This document shows, in pieces, positions 1 to 4,067 of a stretch of DNA of 5,600 nt. Each line of letters begins with the position of its first letter. Position 1 is the stretch's first letter. The DNA is from an uncultured Lachnospiraceae bacterium (lineage in GTDB: Bacteria; Bacillota_A; Clostridia; Lachnospirales; Lachnospiraceae). The position numbers and the translations under genes are program-made. The notes under the pieces are model-generated. The model saw nothing but the letters and a program-made list of their open reading frames with translations. It did no database searches and had not been told where the DNA came from. Location: assembly GCA_902796775.1 (NCBI GenBank), contig CADBQK010000432.1, positions 1 through 5,600 on the forward strand. The letters are read 5' to 3'.

Positions 1-35
1 GGGTTCTATGATGCCGAATTGATCCACGCAGGATC

Positions 36-782
36 TCAAGTCAGCTTTTCCAGCAGAATAGGCAGGAAATAATGCATCTGGGTAAACCACCATGGCCAGT
101 CGTGATTGACATCATATCCCCAGAAATCACACCAGGCATGGATCCCTTTCTCTTCAAAGACCTGCTGCAGGAACCGGACAGAGCGTACACCATCCTCTTC
201 CCATGCTCCCTGTCCGACACAGATGATTATCTCTTTCTGATTGTACAGATCCACATAGGGATGATCAGCAGACATGTTCGGCAGATATCTCTCAGGAGAA
301 TTCATATAGAGTGTCTCATCCATCCAGCCATCAAAGAAGCAGTCGCTGTCAAATACACCGGAAAGGGAAAGTACTCCGGAAAACAGATCCGGTCTGCGCA
401 GGAACATGTTCAGTGCATGATTGGCACCCATACTGCATCCGGTTGTAACAGGCAGCCAGCCTCCGGTCCAGTCCAGGATAAAGGGAACCGCTTCTTCTGT
501 AATATAGTGATAATACTGCTCCTGACGGGCTGAGCGAAAGCTCTTGTCCCAGTCTTTGGGCGACCAGCTTTCACTATCTACTGTATCCACTACAAAATAC
601 CGGATCCGGCCAAACTCCAGGTAATCCCGGAGCTCATCGATCATCCCGAAATCTTCATAATTATGACACAGGGAATCCTGTGTTGGAAAAGCCAGAAACG
701 GCAGCCCATCGTGGCCGTAGACCATGATATGCATCTCTCTGTCAAGATGCTGGCTGTAATGGGTGATTTCTTGTCTGTACAT
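36..782 (-). CDS. Putative esterase, alpha/beta-hydrolase fold (COG4947-like)
   Basis: A 248-residue protein of the putative esterase group (esterase-D-like alpha/beta hydrolases), probably cytoplasmic because no signal peptide or membrane segment is visible. The nucleophile elbow is GCSMGA, with Ser117 the likely catalytic serine. The motif NHDWPWW near the C terminus gives His227 as the likely catalytic histidine. The acidic member is less clear; residues in the stretch GAWEED (about 192-197) are candidates. The N terminus (HYSQHLDREMHIMVYGHDGLP) is the usual opening of this group, and the length fits a complete enzyme. The ATG at 780-782 has AGAGG at 790-794 seven bases upstream, which supports this start. 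The gene is last in the row of minus-strand genes, 265 bases after preA, and that gap is full of short repeats. Natural substrate is unknown; an acyl or feruloyl ester is only a guess. Confidence 0.85.
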   Translation of the reverse strand: MYRQEITHYSQHLDREMHIMVYGHDGLPFLAFPTQDSLCHNYEDFGMIDELRDYLEFGRIRYFVVDTVDSESWSPKDWDKSFRSARQEQYYHYITEEAVPFILDWTGGWLPVTTGCSMGANHALNMFLRRPDLFSGVLSLSGVFDSDCFFDGWMDETLYMNSPERYLPNMSADHPYVDLYNQKEIIICVGQGAWEEDGVRSVRFLQQVFEEKGIHAWCDFWGYDVNHDWPWWFTQMHYFLPILLEKLT

Positions 783-789
783 ATAAATA

Positions 790-794
790 CCTCT
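790..794 (-). promoter_or_regulatory. Ribosome binding site of the esterase gene
   Basis: AGAGG on the minus strand stands seven bases before the ATG at 780-782. It is weaker than the GGAGG sites of the neighbouring genes but well placed. Confidence 0.6.
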
Positions 795-812
795 AAATAC
801 GTCTTGATCTGG

Positions 813-847
813 TTCTGCTTCTGCTTTTGGCTTTGCTTATCTTCTGC
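813..847. repeat. Degenerate 6-bp tandem repeat upstream of the esterase gene
   Basis: On the plus strand the units are TTCTGC (813-818), TTCTGC (819-824), TTTTGG (825-830), CTTTGC (831-836), a shortened TTATC (837-841) and TTCTGC (842-847). On the transcribed strand this gives a purine-rich, A-rich stretch (GCAGAA units) starting about 20 bases before the Shine-Dalgarno site of the esterase gene. Such a tract would be poorly structured in RNA and might help ribosome access. No function can be read from the sequence alone. Confidence 0.5.
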
Positions 848-938
848 ATTACAGCTCTGATAATTCTAAAGGCTTCTGGACCTTTGCTTCACCTGAAAGC
901 CCTGCTCCTGCCTGTTACGCCGAAACTAGCCGGAACTG

Positions 939-1042
939 ACTTGCTGACTATCTGGTCATCTGAGTATCTGGTTATCTGACTATCTGACCCTCTGCCTTGC
1001 TGATCTGCTGGCCATCGGACCATCGGACCATCGGACTTTCTG
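939..1042. repeat. 13-unit, 8-bp-period tandem repeat downstream of preA
   Basis: Read in steps of eight on the plus strand from 939, the units are ACTTGCTG, ACTATCTG, GTCATCTG, AGTATCTG, GTTATCTG, ACTATCTG, ACCCTCTG, CCTTGCTG, ATCTGCTG, GCCATCGG, ACCATCGG, ACCATCGG and ACTTTCTG. The period is unbroken for 104 bases with consensus close to ACYATCTG. Within it CCATCGGA occurs three times perfectly in tandem (1012-1035), a sign of recent slippage. A weaker unit (ACCTGCTA, 1043-1050) runs into the preA stop codon, so the array starts immediately after preA in the transcript. It lies in the 265-base gap between preA and the esterase gene. No spacers are present, so it is not a CRISPR array, and the period of eight makes repeat coding unlikely. 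Confidence 0.85.
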
Positions 1043-1047
1043 ACCTG

Positions 1048-2544
1048 CTATCTCTTCTGTACCCGTTTTCGTCCGGATACAACTGCTCTTACAGGGCAGA
1101 CCAGTACGCAGAGATGACAGCCTACGCAATTCTTCCCGTTCAGGACAGGTCTTCTGTTTTCATTCAGGCGGATTGCCTGATGCCCTCCATCTGCACAGGA
1201 AATCATGCATCGGCCGCAGCCTATGCATTTCTCCGGCTGGAATTTCGGGAACACAACTGTATCCCGCTCCAGGACATCTGTCGTCTCACTGACTGTATCA
1301 AGGGCAAGCCCACGGGCTTCCTCAATATTGTGAAAGCCTTTTTCAGCCAGGTACAGATTCAGCCCTGATTTCAGATCCTCAATGATACGGTATCCGTACT
1401 GCATGACCGCTGTCGTGACCTGTACGCTGCCGGCTCCCAGGAGAATATACTCCAGGGCATCTTTCCAGGACTCGATCCCGCCCATGGCGCTGAGATGCAT
1501 CCCGGACAGGGCCGGATTCTGAGCCATCTCGGCTATAAAACGAAGGGCAATCGGCTTTACCGCATTCCCGCTGTATCCGCCTACAGAAGACATGCCGTGG
1601 ACTGCAGGGGCTGAAACATAGGTATGCGGGCTGACCCCGATGATACTTTTAATTGTGTTGATCGCAGCAATGCCATCGGCTCCGCCGCGAAGAGCAGCCT
1701 CTGCCGCCGGACTCATCCGGGCCACATTCGGTGTCAGCTTGGCAAGAACAGGTATCTTCGTCCCCCTTCTGGCTGCTGCGGTAAACTGCTCTACCAGTTC
1801 CGGGACCTGTCCGATATCGGAGCCCAGACCGCCGTCTGCCATATTCGGACATGAGAAATTCAGCTCTATGGCATCTGCACCGTTTTCCTCACAAAGACGA
1901 GCCAGATTTTCCCATTCTTCATCATTCTGTCCCATAATCGACGCCAGAATGAACTTTGATGGATACTTCTCCTTCAGCCGCCGGAAGACCTCCATATTCT
2001 CCTCTACACTGTGATCGGAGAGCTGCTCGATATTCTTAAAACCGATAATACTCCCATTATCACCGGTAACTGCAGAAAACCGCGGGGATGCTTCATGAAT
2101 ATCAAGAGAACATATCGTTTTGAAGGCAGCACCGGCCCAGCCTGCTTCAAACGCCCTTGCACACATATCATAAGTGCTGGCCACTACAGAAGAAGAAAGC
2201 AGAAACGGATTTTCCAGAGGGACCCCGCACATCTGCGTACGAAGGCGCTCTTCATCCTGCGGCACATGCACCTCCAGCTCCGGTCTGACCTCCTGATAAA
2301 GGCGGCTGATCAGCTCCCGGACCTGCACTTTACGTGCGCGAACACAGGCATCCTCACAGGGAGCCGGGCAGGACGCGCAGAGATTGCTCTGAGGCAGCCG
2401 GTCAGCGGCTGCAGCATCATTTTCAAACCAGCAGCTGCGCAGCAGAGCTGCCGGGTCCATCTTTCCACATGCCCTGGTGCATGGTGCATCATAACACAGC
2501 ACACAGTCCAGCATATCTGAACGGTATATTTTCTTTTCAATCAT
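1048..2544 (-). CDS. preA: Dihydropyrimidine dehydrogenase PreA-type subunit with extra N-terminal Fe-S domain
   Basis: A 498-residue flavo-iron-sulfur enzyme of the pyrimidine-reducing PreA family, which interconverts uracil or thymine and the 5,6-dihydro forms. Residues about 100-420 form the FMN-binding dihydroorotate-dehydrogenase-like barrel, with landmarks NPFLLSSS (112-119), ELNFSCPN (227-234), LAKLTPN (267-273) and a late GGIESW. The C terminus carries two [4Fe-4S] motifs, Cys440/443/446/450 and Cys473/476/479/483. The first 95 or so residues are extra compared with E. coli PreA. They hold Cys14/17/22/26 and Cys56/59/63/67 and resemble the N-terminal Fe-S domain of PreT and of mammalian DPD. 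The FAD and NAD(P)H domains of PreT are absent, and no preT gene is in the window. The ATG at 2542-2544 has a strong GGAGG nine bases upstream. The gene follows the STAS gene by 77 bases and is probably cotranscribed with it. A different substrate from uracil is possible. Confidence 0.9.
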   Translation of the reverse strand: MIEKKIYRSDMLDCVLCYDAPCTRACGKMDPAALLRSCWFENDAAAADRLPQSNLCASCPAPCEDACVRARKVQVRELISRLYQEVRPELEVHVPQDEERLRTQMCGVPLENPFLLSSSVVASTYDMCARAFEAGWAGAAFKTICSLDIHEASPRFSAVTGDNGSIIGFKNIEQLSDHSVEENMEVFRRLKEKYPSKFILASIMGQNDEEWENLARLCEENGADAIELNFSCPNMADGGLGSDIGQVPELVEQFTAAARRGTKIPVLAKLTPNVARMSPAAEAALRGGADGIAAINTIKSIIGVSPHTYVSAPAVHGMSSVGGYSGNAVKPIALRFIAEMAQNPALSGMHLSAMGGIESWKDALEYILLGAGSVQVTTAVMQYGYRIIEDLKSGLNLYLAEKGFHNIEEARGLALDTVSETTDVLERDTVVFPKFQPEKCIGCGRCMISCADGGHQAIRLNENRRPVLNGKNCVGCHLCVLVCPVRAVVSGRKRVQKR

Positions 2545-2550
2545 TGAATC

Positions 2551-2558
2551 CCACCTCC
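2551..2558 (-). promoter_or_regulatory. Ribosome binding site of preA
   Basis: GGAGGTGG on the minus strand, with the GGAGG core at 2554-2558 nine bases before the ATG at 2542-2544. This strong site fixes the start so that the unusual N-terminal Fe-S domain is part of the protein. Confidence 0.75.
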
Positions 2559-2621
2559 GCGATCGCCTGGATATTTTCTGAGAGAGATATGAAAAATCTG
2601 CTGATCTACGGTGAGGCGGAT

Positions 2622-2921
2622 TTACTCGATCGTGAGAATGTCCGAAAAACCGGTGACTTCAAAGATCTCCATGATCGTTTCATTGACATGGATTACCTTC
2701 ATCCCGCCCTGCTTTGCCATAGTCTTCTGTGCAGAGAGCAGAACACGAAGTCCGGCTGAAGAAATATATTCCAGATTCGCAAAATCAAGAACCAGCTCGC
2801 TCACATCGGACAGAGAATCTTTCAGATCCTTCTCCAGATCGGGCGCGGTCACTGTATCCAGACGTCCCTCCAGCATATAATCAGCTTTCCCATTCTCAAT
2901 TGTTTTGTTTATATTCAGCAT
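2622..2921 (-). CDS. STAS-domain anti-sigma-factor antagonist (SpoIIAA/RsbV-like)
   Basis: A 99-residue single-domain STAS protein, the usual size for this family. Its members bind a serine kinase/anti-sigma factor in the unphosphorylated state and so free a sigma factor; phosphorylation by the kinase switches them off. The signature YISSAGLRVLL lies at about 52-62. By comparison with B. subtilis SpoIIAA (MDSSGLGV, phosphorylated on Ser58), Ser55 is the likely phosphosite, with Ser54 in place of the Asp. The N-terminal strand EGRLDTVTAPDLE and the C-terminal helix region EIFEVTGFSDIL also fit the fold. GGGAGG at 2930-2935 is eight bases before the ATG. A good promoter lies upstream, and preA follows by 77 bases. 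No kinase (SpoIIAB/RsbW-like) or sigma factor gene is in the window, so its partner is encoded elsewhere. Confidence 0.92.
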   Translation of the reverse strand: MLNINKTIENGKADYMLEGRLDTVTAPDLEKDLKDSLSDVSELVLDFANLEYISSAGLRVLLSAQKTMAKQGGMKVIHVNETIMEIFEVTGFSDILTIE

Positions 2922-2929
2922 GATGAGAT

Positions 2930-2935
2930 CCTCCC
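2930..2935 (-). promoter_or_regulatory. Ribosome binding site of the STAS gene
   Basis: GGGAGG on the minus strand, eight bases before the ATG at 2919-2921. It is close to the consensus in sequence and spacing. Confidence 0.7.
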
Positions 2936-2937
2936 TA

Positions 2938-2961
2938 TTATGTATCTCTTTATGTATCTCT
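2938..2961. repeat. Perfect 12-bp tandem duplication in the STAS leader
   Basis: TTATGTATCTCT occurs at 2938-2949 and again at 2950-2961 with no mismatch or gap. It lies between the predicted transcription start (near 2978) and the Shine-Dalgarno site, so it is part of the predicted 5' leader of the STAS-preA transcript. Confidence 0.85.
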
Positions 2962-2984
2962 GTTTAAGTCTGCATCTGTGTTCT

Positions 2985-3014
2985 ATTATACAAGACTTAT
3001 CATGTAAATATCAA
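2985..3014 (-). promoter_or_regulatory. SigmaA-type promoter for STAS and preA
   Basis: On the minus strand the -35 box is TTGATA (3009-3014) and the -10 box is a perfect TATAAT (2985-2990), separated by 18 bases. Transcription would start near 2978 and give a leader of about 57 bases before the STAS ATG. The promoter is 46 bases after the end of the hydrolase gene, and no terminator is visible between them, so some read-through from the hydrolase gene is possible. Hexamers AGACTT (2993-2998) and AAGTCT (3013-3018), an inverted pair, flank the spacer, and another AAGTCT is at 2966-2971. Confidence 0.7.
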
Positions 3015-3059
3015 GTCTGGTTCGTACTTTTCGTAGATTCATTATGAGGATTTCCAAAA

Positions 3060-3743
3060 CTATTCCGGCTGCCATTCTCTCTTCAGATAATCAATCAGGA
3101 TCTGCCCCATGATCTCACTGTCTTCGATATAGCTTCCGTGATCCTCCCCCTCCAGTATCACCATTTCTGCTCTGGAAAGATGAGCGGCAATGTTCCTTGT
3201 CTCTTCCGGCAGGACCAGATCATATTCACCAGCCGTCAGCAATACCGGAATCTGAATCTTTTCCAGTGATTTCGGATCGATATGAGGCTCTGTCAGCATC
3301 AGCGTGATCAAAGGATCCGGGTCTTCTTCATTGATCTGTGTGTTTTCTTCGAGAAAGGCCGGATCCAGTCCTTCAGGAGAAAGATTTGTACCGCTCACAG
3401 CAAGTATTCCAAGCGTGCCCGGGTGCATGATCTCCAGAAGCAGGCCGATGATGCCTCCATCACTGTGTCCGTAAAAAGCAGGGTGCTTTAAGCCCATCGC
3501 CCGGATAAACTGATACATATCTTCTGCCATATCTGCATAATGATACTCCTGCAGCGGCGGATTGGCTCCATGTCCTCTGGAATCCGGCGCATAAACCCGG
3601 TAGCCGGCCGCAGTCAGCTGAGCAATCTGTACGCGGAAAAGCTCATGACTCTCCCCGTTGCCATGTACCAGAACGATCGGCCTGCCTTTCCCTTTTACAA
3701 TGTAGTGCAGGGCGACACCGTTCACCTTTACCTGCTTCATCAT
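3060..3743 (-). CDS. Alpha/beta hydrolase with short cap
   Basis: A complete small alpha/beta hydrolase of about 227 residues, probably cytoplasmic. Counted from the chosen start, the oxyanion motif HGNGES is at about 27-32, the nucleophile elbow GHSDGG gives Ser94, GEYDLV gives Asp175 and EDHGSY gives His202, so the triad is complete. The cap between Ser and Asp is short. The substrate cannot be told from sequence; the family includes esterases, lipases and C-C hydrolases. The reading frame stays open to an ATG at 3759-3761, but that codon has no Shine-Dalgarno site, whereas GGAGGG at 3754-3759 overlaps it and stands ten bases before the ATG at 3741-3743. I therefore chose 3743; an adjacent ATG (3738-3740) is also possible. 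The gene is preceded by a 324-base gap with its own likely promoter, repeats and a hairpin. Confidence 0.88.
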   Translation of the reverse strand: MMKQVKVNGVALHYIVKGKGRPIVLVHGNGESHELFRVQIAQLTAAGYRVYAPDSRGHGANPPLQEYHYADMAEDMYQFIRAMGLKHPAFYGHSDGGIIGLLLEIMHPGTLGILAVSGTNLSPEGLDPAFLEENTQINEEDPDPLITLMLTEPHIDPKSLEKIQIPVLLTAGEYDLVLPEETRNIAAHLSRAEMVILEGEDHGSYIEDSEIMGQILIDYLKREWQPE

Positions 3744-3753
3744 ATTGTTCTTT

Positions 3754-3759
3754 CCCTCC
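3754..3759 (-). promoter_or_regulatory. Ribosome binding site that decides the hydrolase start
   Basis: GGAGGG on the minus strand overlaps the first possible ATG (3759-3761) and is ten bases before the ATG at 3741-3743. No other Shine-Dalgarno-like sequence is near the first ATG, so the longer form, which adds six residues (MEGKNN), is probably not made. Confidence 0.6.
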
Positions 3760-3844
3760 ATGTCAAAATGTCAGCCTTCTCCGGCCCTGGGAAGAATTAC
3801 GACCAAACGCTGGCCTTCTTCTGCCTCCGGATGATTCAAAACAG

Positions 3845-3885
3845 GAAAGAACGCTTTCAAGTCTTTTCCCTGAAAGCGTTCTTTC
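3845..3885. terminator. Perfect 15-bp hairpin: possible terminator or leader attenuator
   Basis: The arms 3845-3859 and 3871-3885 are exact reverse complements (15 bp) around an 11-base loop. Each arm is itself a small inverted repeat (GAAAG-N4-CTTTC), so two smaller hairpins could compete with the large one. Downstream of the stem the minus strand reads CTGTTTTG and the plus strand TCTTATCTTTT, so neither has a full T-tract. It stands 183 bases after the VanY stop codon and about 100 bases before the hydrolase start. It could end VanY transcription, act as an attenuator in the hydrolase leader, or be an RNA-processing or stability element. Confidence 0.5.
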
Positions 3886-3898
3886 TCTTATCTTTTCG

Positions 3899-3986
3899 GA
3901 TACGCTGCATATCATCTATTCAGAAACGCTGCATATCATCTATTCAAATACGCTGTATATTATCTTTCAGATATGCTGCAGATAGC
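3899..3986. repeat. 24-bp tandem repeat, about 3.7 copies
   Basis: Units on the plus strand are 3899-3922, 3923-3946, 3947-3969 (one base shorter) and a partial one at 3970-3986. The first two differ at a single base (GATACGCTG against GAAACGCTG, then CATATCATCTATTCA in both). The third and fourth are more diverged but keep the ATAYGCTG start. The array lies in the 324-base gap between the VanY and hydrolase genes, next to the hairpin at 3845-3885. On the minus strand the units begin TGAATAGATGATATGC and contain in-frame stops, so coding on that strand is unlikely. Confidence 0.85.
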
Positions 3987-4005
3987 AAAAAAGCAGAATG
4001 TGTAT

Positions 4006-4015
4006 CCGTATACGG
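4006..4015. promoter_or_regulatory. 10-bp palindrome at the predicted transcription start (possible operator)
   Basis: CCGTATACGG is a perfect 10-bp palindrome. It sits five bases downstream of the predicted -10 box at 4020-4025, covering the expected +1 of the minus-strand hydrolase transcript. A repressor site at this place would be typical, but the sequence is short and no regulator gene is nearby. Confidence 0.3.
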
Positions 4016-4019
4016 CTCT

Positions 4020-4048
4020 ATTTTAAAGTAAAACGCCGCCATTCACAA
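4020..4048 (-). promoter_or_regulatory. Candidate sigmaA-type promoter for the hydrolase
   Basis: On the minus strand a -35-like TTGTGA (4043-4048) and a -10-like TAAAAT (4020-4025) are 17 bases apart, with four and five of six consensus matches. The start would be near 4013, giving a leader of about 270 bases before the hydrolase ATG that includes the 24-bp repeats and the hairpin. I saw no better promoter nearer to the gene. Confidence 0.45.
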
Positions 4049-4067
4049 TCGAAAGGACAGATCCTTA

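Larger units (their letters stand above)
783..1047. other. Intergenic gap between preA and the esterase gene
   Basis: This gap holds the 8-bp array (939-1042), the 6-bp repeat (813-847) and the esterase ribosome site. AAAGG (868-872) and CCTTT (881-885) form a weak 5-bp inverted repeat with an 8-base loop. I found no convincing promoter; TAGAAT on the minus strand (plus-strand ATTCTA, near 863-868) lacks a matching -35 box. No terminator with a T-tract follows preA, so the esterase may be read from the STAS promoter. Confidence 0.6.
3744..4067. other. Long leader/intergenic gap between the VanY and hydrolase genes
   Basis: From the VanY end towards the hydrolase this 324-base gap holds a weak AAGGA-CAGA-TCCTT inverted repeat (4053-4066), the candidate promoter (4020-4048), the CCGTATACGG palindrome, the 24-bp repeat array, the perfect hairpin and the hydrolase ribosome site. 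The plus-strand frame across it (up to 4031) has no ribosome site and I do not call it a gene. Confidence 0.6.

Noticed and set aside
21..35. Terminator downstream of the esterase (GATCC-ACGCA-GGATC)
   Set aside because: Only a 5-bp stem with no T-tract after it on the minus strand.
72..533. Plus-strand frame opposite the esterase gene
   Set aside because: Antisense shadow; the minus-strand frame has a full esterase motif set.
939..1042. CRISPR array
   Set aside because: Eight-base units directly joined with no spacers; neither this nor the 24-bp array has CRISPR form.
2011..2520. Plus-strand frame of 169 codons opposite preA
   Set aside because: Antisense to a clearly recognised gene, with no ribosome site and no recognisable protein features. 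The other plus-strand frames opposite preA are similar shadows.
2559..2566. GCGATCGC palindrome before the preA ribosome site
   Set aside because: An isolated 8-bp palindrome, not placed relative to a promoter and expected by chance at this size scale.
3870..3885. Catabolite-response element (TGAAAGCG core)
   Set aside because: The core resembles a cre site but the right half does not match, and the sequence is explained by the perfect hairpin.
3540..4031. Plus-strand frame of 163 codons containing an eight-residue repeat (RCISSIQK)
   Set aside because: It runs antisense to the hydrolase gene, has no ribosome site at any likely start, and the amino-acid repeat follows only from the 24-bp DNA repeat.
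4053..4066. Terminator directly after the VanY stop (AAGGA-CAGA-TCCTT)
   Set aside because: Short, weak stem with no following T-run; too little to call.
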